From: Aigarchaeota archaeon
Lineage (GTDB): Archaea; Thermoproteota; Nitrososphaeria_A; Caldarchaeales; Wolframiiraptoraceae
Assembly: GCA_025058515.1 (NCBI GenBank)
Contig: JANXDW010000016.1
Span: 1-61,160, forward strand
Direction of reading: 5' to 3'
DNA: 61,160 nucleotides
Of this stretch, positions 1 to 8,240 are shown piece after piece; positions within the stretch are counted from its first letter, which is position 1; every line of letters begins with the position of its first letter. The notes below the pieces were generated by a model that was not told where the DNA came from, did not search any database, and saw nothing but the letters and a program-made list of their open reading frames with translations. The position numbers and the translations under genes were made by a program.

Positions 1-694
1 TGGTGGAGAACAGCAGAGGGTGGCGTTAGGTAGAGCATTAGTCAGGAATCCGAAGGTTTGGCTTATGGATGAGCCTCTCAGCAACCTCGACGCTAAGCTC
101 AGAGTATACATGAGAGCAGAACTTAAGAAACTTCAAAAAGATTTGAAGATAACGACGATCTATGTTACACATGATCAAGCAGAAGCAATGGCCATGGCCG
201 ATAGAGTTGCAGTAATGAATAAAGGTAAGTTGTTACAATATGATTCACCTCATATAATTTATGAGAAACCTGCAGATGTGTTTGTCGGCGGATTTATAGG
301 TGCACCACCAATGAACTTTATAGAAGCGAATATTGTAGAAGATAATAGGCAAGTATTTCTCGATGCAGGAGTATTCAGATACCCGTTAACCTTTGAGTTG
401 GCTGAAATTGTTAAGAACAGTACTACTGGTGAGAAAGTAATCCTAGGTTTTAGACCTGAAGACGTTTCAATATTCATGGAAAGAAGACCTGAAGCATTAT
501 TCCAAGCAGACCTATACGTCATCGAGCCTATGGGTTCAAATATTATCGTAGACTTGAAAGTGGGAGAACTACTTCTTAAAGCAGTCTTACCGCCTACAGC
601 CCGTCTACCTCAACTTGGAGAGAAAGTGTGGATCTACTTCCCACCCGATAGATTCCATATATTCGATGCAAAGACTGAGAAAGCAATAATATAA
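1..694 (+). CDS. Sugar ABC transporter ATP-binding protein, 5'-truncated
   Basis: C-terminal part of a MalK/UgpC-type ATPase that powers carbohydrate import at the inner face of the membrane. The reading frame runs in from the window edge: the first codons give GGEQQRVALGRALV, the end of the ABC signature, so Walker A lies outside. Walker B follows (VWLMDEPLSNLDAK), then the switch histidine (YVTHDQAEAMAMADR). The last ~110 residues form the TOBE/OB substrate-regulation domain with the GFRPEDV motif of the MalK family. It is followed by an isomerase gene and, 3 kb on, by the matching solute-binding protein and two permeases, so it probably energises that importer. The family is clear; the substrate is not. 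Confidence 0.93.
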   Translation, partial: GGEQQRVALGRALVRNPKVWLMDEPLSNLDAKLRVYMRAELKKLQKDLKITTIYVTHDQAEAMAMADRVAVMNKGKLLQYDSPHIIYEKPADVFVGGFIGAPPMNFIEANIVEDNRQVFLDAGVFRYPLTFELAEIVKNSTTGEKVILGFRPEDVSIFMERRPEALFQADLYVIEPMGSNIIVDLKVGELLLKAVLPPTARLPQLGEKVWIYFPPDRFHIFDAKTEKAII

Positions 695-831
695 CATTGA
701 AATAATAAAAACAATATTTTTCTAAATAGAGATTAGAGAAAGGCTACTAAGCTAAAGTATTAATTTATCTTTTCCACTAAGACCTTCTTTTTTGAGAAAA
801 ACCTATATGTTTGTTACATGAAATTAATACT

Positions 832-2229
832 ATGAATAAAATTAGATTAGGTTTTGTCCCCTTACACAGATATCCTTTTGATGAAGAATGGGGTGTTGAA
901 TTAAAAAAGAGATTTATTCAAGAGATGTCTAAAATTCAATTTATTGATCTAGTATATCCAAGTGAAGATATCACTAAGAGAGGTTTAGTTTGGGATGATA
1001 ATGATGCAGAGAGAACTATTGAACTTTTTAAAGAAAAGAATGTTGAAGGAATATTAATAGGTACGATGACATTTGGAGATGAGCTTGCTGGAGCAAGAGT
1101 TGCAGAAGAATTTAAAGATTATCCGATAGCAGTCTTTGGAACAAAGGAACCGGAAATCCTACCAGGAGGCTTTAGGAGGTCAGACTCATTTTGCGGAACA
1201 CTCTCACTAACATCCGCCCTCTACCGTAGAGAGATACCTTTCATATTCCTTGGATTATTCTTCCCAGAAGAAGATTTTAGAAGAAGATTAGAGAATTTTA
1301 TAAAAGTTGTAGCTATAGTTAGTAACTTTTATGGTGCTAGAATAGGGCTTATCGGGCCACGTCCAGAGAGATTTGAAACAGTAACATTTAATGAAGCTCT
1401 ATTAGCTAGAAGATTTAAACAGAGAGTTATCCACAAATCATTGTTCGGAGTAGTTGAAGAAGCGAGGTTGTTGAAGGATGAAGATCTAGAAGTTGTCAAA
1501 GTTATTGAAGATATGAAATCTTCAAGCGACGTTTCACGAACTCCAAGAGAAACATTATTAAAGCTAGCTAAGCTTGAAGTTATTTTAAGGAGGATTGCTA
1601 AAGAATCTAATCTTTCAGGTATGGGTGTACGTTGTTGGACAGAGATACAGAGATATTATGGTGTAAGCCCATGTTACGCGATGGGTAGGATAACGCAAAC
1701 TGGAGTAATGTGCTCATGCGAAGTTGATATTTATGGTGCATTAACCATGATGATACAGTATTATGCTTCACTATGTACAACACCACCACATTTCATAGAC
1801 TGGACTATACAGCATCCTAAGGATCCAAATGTATTCCTCGCATGGCATTGTGGTAATGCTCCTCCAGCTTTAGCGTGCATCGGATGTCAACCATCAATAC
1901 TTTATCATAGTATATTGCATAGAGATGTAGGCGAAGAGCATTCCTACGGTACTGCTGAGTTTAGATTAAAGCCAGGGGTAGTTACAATATGTAGACTTGT
2001 AGAATATAAAGGAGAGTTCAAGATGTTGATTACGAAAGGTGAAGCATTACAAGAAGAAATGGGATTTAGAGGTAGCTGGGTATGGGTTAAAGTTGAAGAC
2101 TTAGATAAACTTTATCGAACATTGGTTGAAGAAGGTTTCGTTCATCACGCAAGCATGATTCATGGAGATTTTGTTGAACCAATAAGAGATGCATGTAAAA
2201 TACTAGGGATAAAGACTATCATAGTTTAA
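832..2229 (+). CDS. L-fucose/L-arabinose isomerase-like protein
   Basis: 465-residue protein of the FucI/AraA isomerase superfamily, expected to interconvert an aldose and ketose with a divalent metal. The N-terminal two thirds are the substrate-recognition domains; the C-terminal part keeps candidates for the metal/catalytic triad of the family: E in CWTEIQRYYG, D in CEVDIYGAL, and H in VHHASMIHGD. It is rich in cysteine (CSCEVD, CIGCQPS), unusual for a cytoplasmic isomerase. I chose ATG 832 over TTG 811 because the conserved start is MNKIRLGFVPLHRYPF; no Shine-Dalgarno is visible. Between the transporter ATPase and the solute-binding protein, it is probably the first step in catabolism of the imported sugar. 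Exact substrate unknown. Confidence 0.8.
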   Translation: MNKIRLGFVPLHRYPFDEEWGVELKKRFIQEMSKIQFIDLVYPSEDITKRGLVWDDNDAERTIELFKEKNVEGILIGTMTFGDELAGARVAEEFKDYPIAVFGTKEPEILPGGFRRSDSFCGTLSLTSALYRREIPFIFLGLFFPEEDFRRRLENFIKVVAIVSNFYGARIGLIGPRPERFETVTFNEALLARRFKQRVIHKSLFGVVEEARLLKDEDLEVVKVIEDMKSSSDVSRTPRETLLKLAKLEVILRRIAKESNLSGMGVRCWTEIQRYYGVSPCYAMGRITQTGVMCSCEVDIYGALTMMIQYYASLCTTPPHFIDWTIQHPKDPNVFLAWHCGNAPPALACIGCQPSILYHSILHRDVGEEHSYGTAEFRLKPGVVTICRLVEYKGEFKMLITKGEALQEEMGFRGSWVWVKVEDLDKLYRTLVEEGFVHHASMIHGDFVEPIRDACKILGIKTIIV

Positions 2230-2302
2230 TAAGTAAATTCTAGAACCGATTTTCTTCTAATAACTACAATAACTACAAAAAATAAGAGGGTGAGTGGAGG
2301 GT

Positions 2303-3805
2303 TCAGTAAGTTAATTTGAGGATCTGCTTCCACTCTTTAGTCATTTCTCTAGTCGCTGTCTCTGCATCTATTCTACCAGCTACATACTCAGTAACCCACT
2401 TAGCTATAGAATCTTCTAACAACGGATTTTCAGGAACAAAGTTTCTGAATCCTGCTCTAAGTAGAGATTCCAAGAATACCTCTTTGAATATCCCTGGATA
2501 CCCTGGAGCAAGCTCTTCGATCACACTTCTAGCTACAGGGAATGAAGAAGATACTTTCCACTGCTTTATCATAGATTCTCTCAGTACTAGGTACTGGCAG
2601 TAAAGCCATGCTTCTCTAGGATTCTTAGAATATTTGCTTACTCCAACCTGCCATGTACCATCAATCGGAACTCCTGGAGCTGGTGCACACGCTATCTTAC
2701 CAGCTACCTCTGGATATTCTTCAGGAGCTTTCTCAATAAAGTCTATGAATGTTGAAGCCCATGATCCAGCCCACATAGCTGCATGCCCTCTTCCAAGAAG
2801 TTCCATGCACTCAGACCATTCTGTCTGCATTGGATTTGGAACATATTCGCAAAATTCTTTAAACATCTTCATCACCTTTATACCCATATCTGTTATCTCA
2901 GGGTCGAATGCTATCTTTCCATCTTTAGTGAATAAGTCTCCCCAAGGCTCTACAGGCTCTCCACAGATTCTCATACCTTCGGGAGATCTTCTCCATTGAG
3001 CGAAGAGCCAACAATATTCCCAGTGTATCGTGTGGGTTCTCATAGCCATTATAGTGTTGCCTGCTTCTACTGGTGAATCTGGATTAAACTTCCTAGTAAA
3101 GAATCTTCCGATGGCATATACATCTTCAAGGACTTTTGGCACGACAAGTTCTGTTGGAATCTTATTCGGGTCCAATCCAATCTCTGGAGCTTTTGCTTTA
3201 AGATCACTAATATTCCTATCTATCCACTTCCTATACATATCTTGTATTTTTGGATCTTGCCAGAGGTCTTTCCTATAAAACATTGCCATAACATTTGAGC
3301 AAATAGTGTATCCTATTCTCTTTCCTCCCCAATAACAATATCTCTTATCAACTGTGGGGAGGAAATCTGCATAATTAGTAAAGATCTCTGCATCAGGATG
3401 CTTTGCTTTAAGATCTTCCACTGGATAGCAATGAGGAGCAAATGCTCCAGTATAAATACAGTCCCACATATAAACATCATATTCACCTGCTCTTGTAGAG
3501 AAGTCGTGTATCTGTCTATCTCTTCCAGTCTCCCAATCGAATAAGAGCGTCTCGACTTCGATATTAGGATACTTCTTCATAAAGTCTTCTTCAGCAACAG
3601 CCTTCATACCTGGAGCAGCGTGAGCAATAGCTACAACCTTTATATGAGCTTTCGGTCTATATAATGAAGTATATGCATAATACCCACCAGCACCTGCAAC
3701 TGCTGCTACAATAACAGCACCTATTGCAATCTTAGCGGTTTTAGAGATAGCTTCCCTACGAGATAGCTTAAATCTAGTTATATCCAACTTTTCTTCTTCG
3801 TACAT
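2303..3805 (-). CDS. ABC transporter extracellular sugar-binding protein
   Basis: 500-residue family 1-type solute-binding protein that captures sugar outside the cell and delivers it to the permeases encoded divergently next door. The N-terminus has SRREAISK followed by a ~20-residue hydrophobic stretch, resembling a twin-arginine export/anchor signal although the usual F/L after RRx is replaced by A. The mature part shows typical binding-protein features: DVYMWDCIYTGAF, a GxAAMWAGSW segment and a closing IAKWVTEYVAGRIDAETA helix. I start at ATG 3805; the longer frame would run into the permease gene. A TATA-like TTTAAATAT lies ~25-30 bp upstream, suggesting a leaderless mRNA. Orientation opposite to the permeases is unusual for such a set. 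Confidence 0.9.
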   Translation of the reverse strand: MYEEEKLDITRFKLSRREAISKTAKIAIGAVIVAAVAGAGGYYAYTSLYRPKAHIKVVAIAHAAPGMKAVAEEDFMKKYPNIEVETLLFDWETGRDRQIHDFSTRAGEYDVYMWDCIYTGAFAPHCYPVEDLKAKHPDAEIFTNYADFLPTVDKRYCYWGGKRIGYTICSNVMAMFYRKDLWQDPKIQDMYRKWIDRNISDLKAKAPEIGLDPNKIPTELVVPKVLEDVYAIGRFFTRKFNPDSPVEAGNTIMAMRTHTIHWEYCWLFAQWRRSPEGMRICGEPVEPWGDLFTKDGKIAFDPEITDMGIKVMKMFKEFCEYVPNPMQTEWSECMELLGRGHAAMWAGSWASTFIDFIEKAPEEYPEVAGKIACAPAPGVPIDGTWQVGVSKYSKNPREAWLYCQYLVLRESMIKQWKVSSSFPVARSVIEELAPGYPGIFKEVFLESLLRAGFRNFVPENPLLEDSIAKWVTEYVAGRIDAETATREMTKEWKQILKLTY

Positions 3806-3821
3806 ACAATAAATAATGTCT

Positions 3822-3857
3822 TTATGATATTTAAATTTTAGGATAACATATTTAAAA
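3822..3857. promoter_or_regulatory. Divergent promoter region between binding protein and permeases
   Basis: AT-rich stretch with two TATA-like blocks (atttaaattt near 3831-3841 and tatttaaaaag near 3849-3859). The first lies about 25-35 bp before the minus-strand start at 3805; the second could serve the plus-strand permease gene starting at 3909. Seen only as base composition and spacing. Confidence 0.4.
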
Positions 3858-3908
3858 AGGTAGTTCATTATATCTTTGAGGAAGTTTAGTGGAGGTTGAG
3901 AAGGGTCT

Positions 3909-4802
3909 GTGAAGAGGTCTACTTTCACTCTTATCTTGCCAACTTTGATCCTACTATTAATCTTGGTGATATATCCAACTATACACCTCTTCTATATGAT
4001 TTTCCAATCATTTAATCCATTGATAGATATTGCACCACGTTTTGCAGGTCTTAGAAACTTCTTCGTGTTCATAAGTGATAGTGAAGCACACTATGCTATA
4101 ATGATAATGCTATTATTAACAGCTATCACTACTCCTATACAGCTGGGTCTCGGGATACTGTTTGGGATTCTTTTATCCTCAAAGTATCTTCATGGTAAAT
4201 CGATCCTCACCTCTTTATTCATAATCCCAATGAGCATTCCTTCAGTTATAATAGGGTTAAATTGGAAGATGATCTTCTTTACTAAAGGTCCTCTAAACGC
4301 ATTTCTAGAATCCATTGGGATATCACCACAACCATGGTTAAGCACACCATTCGGCAACCCATTTAATACTATATTTAGTCTAGCTATTCTCGATATATGG
4401 CAGTGGACGCCTCTCATTGCTCTGGCAGTCGCGAGTGGTATTGAGAGTGCACCAACGGATGTAAGAGAATCAGCTTCTCTGGATGGTGCATCTGAAATAC
4501 AGATACTAAGGTACATTGTTTTACCAATGGTGAAGAGTATAATCATAATAATATTTATCCTTAGAATAATAGATTCATTGAAGATATTCGATATAATCTA
4601 TATGCTTACCTTTGGTGGTCCGGGAAACGTTACGACATCTCTTCCATTTTATATCTATAAAGTTGGCTTCACCTTGACGGCGGCTAACGCCGACTTAGGA
4701 TATGCATCTCTTCTAGCAGTAACCTTGTTGTTCATAGCATCTATGCTGATAGTCTTTACTTTAATGAGAGTATTTAATGTTAAAAAGGTGTTATGGGAGT
4801 GA
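3909..4802 (+). CDS. Sugar ABC transporter permease (MalF/UgpA-like)
   Basis: 297-residue inner-membrane permease with about six hydrophobic helices; the first is in residues 5-28. The coupling (EAA) loop that docks on the ATPase is visible as ESASLDGASEIQILRYIVLP around residue 195. The GTG start at 3909 is preceded by a GGAGG 13 bases upstream. It is followed after 4 bases by the second permease, so the two are co-transcribed and would form the heterodimeric channel. Family assignment is firm; substrate is inferred from neighbouring sugar enzymes. Confidence 0.92.
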   Translation: MKRSTFTLILPTLILLLILVIYPTIHLFYMIFQSFNPLIDIAPRFAGLRNFFVFISDSEAHYAIMIMLLLTAITTPIQLGLGILFGILLSSKYLHGKSILTSLFIIPMSIPSVIIGLNWKMIFFTKGPLNAFLESIGISPQPWLSTPFGNPFNTIFSLAILDIWQWTPLIALAVASGIESAPTDVRESASLDGASEIQILRYIVLPMVKSIIIIIFILRIIDSLKIFDIIYMLTFGGPGNVTTSLPFYIYKVGFTLTAANADLGYASLLAVTLLFIASMLIVFTLMRVFNVKKVLWE

Positions 4803-4806
4803 GAAT

Positions 4807-5655
4807 ATGAAGAGGGAATCTCTTCTAGCAATTATGATAACTACAGTTGGTTGGATTATTATTATGCTTTACCTACTCCCGTTCATATGGATGGTCGGGA
4901 CCTCTTTTAAACCAATAGGTGAATGGGGGGTGCCTATCCTTCTCTCACAAAATCCAACTTTAAGAAATTATGCTGAAGTCTTAATTACAGGTGGGATTTA
5001 TGGAGTACGAGGACACTTTCCTCCGATAATTAAATATCTGATTAATAGTCTTATAGTCTCTATATGTGTAGCGTTCCTTACTAGTTTTCTTGGTGCTATG
5101 ACTGGGTATGCTATACTGAGGCATAGGGTTGGAGGTACGGGTTTTGCAAACTGGATCCTTAGCTTGAGGATGATCCCGCCAGTAGTAGTCCTGTATCCTC
5201 TAGTTGTTATGACGAAGACGTTAGCCTTACACGATACGCTTGGAGGATTGATTCTAGTATATCCACTTATTACTATACCGATAGCAACATGGTTTATGAT
5301 AGGCGCATTTAAAAGTGTTCCAAAAGAAACCGAAGAAGCAGCATTGCTCGATGGTTGTAGCGAATTTCAAGTATTCTATAAGATTGCACTACCACAGGCT
5401 ACTACAGGTTTAGCAACGACATTTATCTTCACTTTTCTATTCAGCTGGTCTGAGTTCTTGATCCCTCTACTACTAGCACCAAGTGAGAGAGCAATGCCTT
5501 TAACAGTATTCGCAGCTTACTTCTCAAACCAGTATGGAATACTCTGGGGACCACTATCAGCTGCAGGAGTAATAATATCGATCCCGGTAATTATGTTGGC
5601 AGTCTTTATTAGAAAATTTATCGTCAGAGGCCTTACGATGGGATTTGTACGTTAA
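4807..5655 (+). CDS. Sugar ABC transporter permease (MalG/UgpE-like)
   Basis: 282-residue second membrane subunit of the importer. It starts with a helix ending in LPFIWMVGTSFKP, typical of MalG-type subunits, and has the EAA loop ETEEAALLDGCSEFQVFYKI near residue 180. Start at ATG 4807, preceded by GGAGTGA; an upstream TTG at 4777 would overlap the first permease and is less likely. It completes the importer with the plus-strand permease before it, the binding protein on the opposite strand, and probably the truncated ATPase at the window start. Confidence 0.92.
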   Translation: MKRESLLAIMITTVGWIIIMLYLLPFIWMVGTSFKPIGEWGVPILLSQNPTLRNYAEVLITGGIYGVRGHFPPIIKYLINSLIVSICVAFLTSFLGAMTGYAILRHRVGGTGFANWILSLRMIPPVVVLYPLVVMTKTLALHDTLGGLILVYPLITIPIATWFMIGAFKSVPKETEEAALLDGCSEFQVFYKIALPQATTGLATTFIFTFLFSWSEFLIPLLLAPSERAMPLTVFAAYFSNQYGILWGPLSAAGVIISIPVIMLAVFIRKFIVRGLTMGFVR

Positions 5656-5779
5656 TCTCCTCCAAAGAGCTAAGGTTAAGAAAATCGATAGTCTTACAGA
5701 TTCCTTAGATAATAGTAGGTTGTCTAAAAGATATATAACATATATATAACAGTGGCTGATTAATAATTGTTGATCTTTC

Positions 5780-7318
5780 ATGGAATATCCTGTCTTTCTG
5801 GGAACTGATATTGGAACATATGGAACAAAGAGTTGCTTAATTGATGCTTCTGGAAAGGTTATTGCTTCATCATTTCTTGAGACAGATATTCTTGTACCTA
5901 ATCCTGGATGGGCTGAGCAATGGCCTGATGTCTGGCTTAATGCATATGTTAAAAGTGTTAGAGAGGTTTTAAATATATCAAAAATAGATCCATCAAGTAT
6001 TGGTGGTCTCTCTATTAGCGGTTTATTTTCAGGTGCAGGTGTACCAGTAGATAGAGAGTTCAAGCCTATTCGACCTGCGATAATCTGGATGGATAGAAGA
6101 GCTGTAGAAGAAACAGAATGGATAAAGAAAGAAATAGGTGAAGATGAGATATTCAAGAAGACTGGTAATACAATAGATCCATATTATGGCTTTCCAAAGA
6201 TCCTTTGGATCAAAAGATGTGAACCTAAGAATTGGGATAGGATATACAAGTTAATGACAATATATGGTTACGTAATCTACAAGATTACAGGGGTAAATTG
6301 TATAGACCACTCGAGTGCAGGGAATATCGGGGGAATATACGATATACACAAAAGAGGTTGGAGCGATGAACTTATGGATGAACTCGGCATACCTAGAACA
6401 TTCTTTCCTGAGAAGATAAATCTTTCTAAGGACGTAATTGGAGAGATAACTGAAGAAGGAGAAAAGCTTACAGGTCTTAAGAAAGGCACACCTGTTGTTG
6501 CAGGAGGAATAGATGCTCCCGTCTCAGCTTTGAGCGTTACAGCTCTAAATGATGGAGACTTGACATCTATGATAGGGACATCTATGTGTAATGGTGTAAT
6601 ACAGGATAAACTTAGACTATCTAAGAAGATAGTAACGCTGCCTCATGTAGCATACGACCTAGACAAGGTATATTCTCATTCTGGAATTGCAACAGCAGGA
6701 GCAGTAGTCAGATGGTTTAGAGATATGTTATCCCAACATGAAAAGTTAGTTGCTGAAAATTCTAATGTTTCTGCATATATGCTACTTGATAAGATGGCTG
6801 AAAAGATAAAGCCTGGAGCTGATGGATTGGTATTTACACCTCATATGATAGTTGGTGAAAGAGCTCCATTTTGGAGTACGAATATGAGAAGCTGTCTCTT
6901 CGGATTAACTATATCGCATACTAAGGCTCATATATATAGAGCGTTCTTAGAATCGGTTGCATATGCTCTCAGACACAGCATCGATGTTGCAAAAGAAGCA
7001 GAAATACCGATAAAACGCATAATATTAGTTGATGGTGGAGCAAAATCTCCAACTTGGAGGAGGATCATGGCTGATGTGACAGGTCTAGATATATATTATG
7101 TTGAGGGCGCACCTGGGGCGCCACTGGGTGATGCGCTATTAGCCGGCGTGGGAACTGGGTATCTAAAATATGAAACAATTTACGATTGGGTGAAAGTAGA
7201 TCAAATTGTAAAACCTGATCTCAATAACGTGAAAATTTATGATAGATTTTATAGATTATATATAAAACTACATGATGTGCTTGAAGAATGCTATTCTCTT
7301 GCCTCACAACTATATTAG
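5780..7318 (+). CDS. FGGY-family carbohydrate kinase
   Basis: 512-residue ATP-dependent sugar kinase of the xylulokinase/fuculokinase/gluconokinase family. N-terminal phosphate-binding segment LGTDIGTYGTKSCLID, the family core ISGLFSGAGVPVDREF, catalytic-base region GGIDAPVSALS near residue 244, and a C-terminal adenosine-binding glycine-rich motif LVDGGAKSPTWRRIMADVTG near residue 415. Length is normal. TATA-like atatataac repeats lie 30-45 bp upstream of the ATG. Between the importer and the aldolase, it most likely phosphorylates the ketose made by the isomerase-like enzyme. FGGY members cannot be assigned to a substrate from motifs alone. Confidence 0.88.
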   Translation: MEYPVFLGTDIGTYGTKSCLIDASGKVIASSFLETDILVPNPGWAEQWPDVWLNAYVKSVREVLNISKIDPSSIGGLSISGLFSGAGVPVDREFKPIRPAIIWMDRRAVEETEWIKKEIGEDEIFKKTGNTIDPYYGFPKILWIKRCEPKNWDRIYKLMTIYGYVIYKITGVNCIDHSSAGNIGGIYDIHKRGWSDELMDELGIPRTFFPEKINLSKDVIGEITEEGEKLTGLKKGTPVVAGGIDAPVSALSVTALNDGDLTSMIGTSMCNGVIQDKLRLSKKIVTLPHVAYDLDKVYSHSGIATAGAVVRWFRDMLSQHEKLVAENSNVSAYMLLDKMAEKIKPGADGLVFTPHMIVGERAPFWSTNMRSCLFGLTISHTKAHIYRAFLESVAYALRHSIDVAKEAEIPIKRIILVDGGAKSPTWRRIMADVTGLDIYYVEGAPGAPLGDALLAGVGTGYLKYETIYDWVKVDQIVKPDLNNVKIYDRFYRLYIKLHDVLEECYSLASQLY

Positions 7319-7398
7319 AGATGAAATCATTAAAGTTATTTTTATTCTTCGTCAACATCTCTTTGCCAACGTATTTCCGCTCATCATATACAATTTTC

Positions 7399-8085
7399 CT
7401 ATGTCTTTCTCTGACCATATCTTTTTTTCTTAAATTCTTGAAGATATCTTATCTCTTCTTCAGTAAATTCTGTAGGCTCGCCAAGTAATAATGCGAAGAT
7501 TGCAGAGGTTGCGATATCTTCTACGACTATTGCATTATCTAGAGCTTCTTCAGCTGTTTCTCCATAAACGATTACACCATGTCTTGGAAGTAGTGCAGCT
7601 CTACTAATCCTTAATGCTTCTACTATACTTTCCAATTCTTCTATATTCGTAGTTCCTGGATATGAATACTTCTTAACTATAGGTATCTTTCCACCAAAGG
7701 TGAAAGCTTGTTCAGAAGCTATACAAGGGATATCTCTTTTAAGTATTGCGAAGACTGTCGCCATAGGTGAATGTGTGTGAACGACGCATCTTGCCTCTCT
7801 TATGTTTTTATGTATAAAGACATGCATAGGCGTCTCACTAGAAGGTCTTAGATTTCCAGACACAACTTTCCCATCAAGGTCGACTACTATGAGATTATCT
7901 TTTGAAATCCTCTCTTTCTTGAAACCGCTTGGAGTTATAACTACATAATCTGTGTCTGGAATGAGTTTACTGACAACTCCAAAAGTACTCTTAACAAGAC
8001 CTTCTTCAAAAAGAGCTTTAGAAACATATAAGACCTCGTCCATAACTTTATCGACCAATTCTCTTTCCAGATTTAGTAGATTCAT
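7399..8085 (-). CDS. Class II aldolase/epimerase (AraD/FucA family)
   Basis: 228-residue zinc enzyme of the family that includes L-fuculose-1-phosphate aldolase and ribulose-5-phosphate 4-epimerase. The zinc-site histidines are visible in CVVHTHSPMA and LLPRHGVIV, and the catalytic acidic residue in RPSSETPMH. C-terminal residues are very basic (KKKRYGQRKT). The gene is divergent from transketolase and converges on the kinase gene. Together with the isomerase-like enzyme and FGGY kinase it would complete a fucose- or rhamnose-type route ending in aldol cleavage, but a 4-epimerase or a role in methionine salvage cannot be excluded. Confidence 0.85.
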   Translation of the reverse strand: MNLLNLERELVDKVMDEVLYVSKALFEEGLVKSTFGVVSKLIPDTDYVVITPSGFKKERISKDNLIVVDLDGKVVSGNLRPSSETPMHVFIHKNIREARCVVHTHSPMATVFAILKRDIPCIASEQAFTFGGKIPIVKKYSYPGTTNIEELESIVEALRISRAALLPRHGVIVYGETAEEALDNAIVVEDIATSAIFALLLGEPTEFTEEEIRYLQEFKKKRYGQRKT

Positions 8086-8240
8086 ACTGTGAACTCAAAT
8101 TATCTCGCATTATTTAAACTCAAAAGCATCACTTATGCAGTAGATCTAAATCCCGCAGATGTAGTTATATGAGCCTAAATAATTTTATGTCCTCATGTTA
8201 GTTTAAAATATAAGGCTTATGCTATAAAAGAGGAGGAATA

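Noticed and set aside
3806-3928. 41-residue N-terminal extension of the solute-binding protein
   Set aside because: It would overlap the divergent permease gene and precede the signal segment; the ATG at 3805 gives a normal signal peptide.
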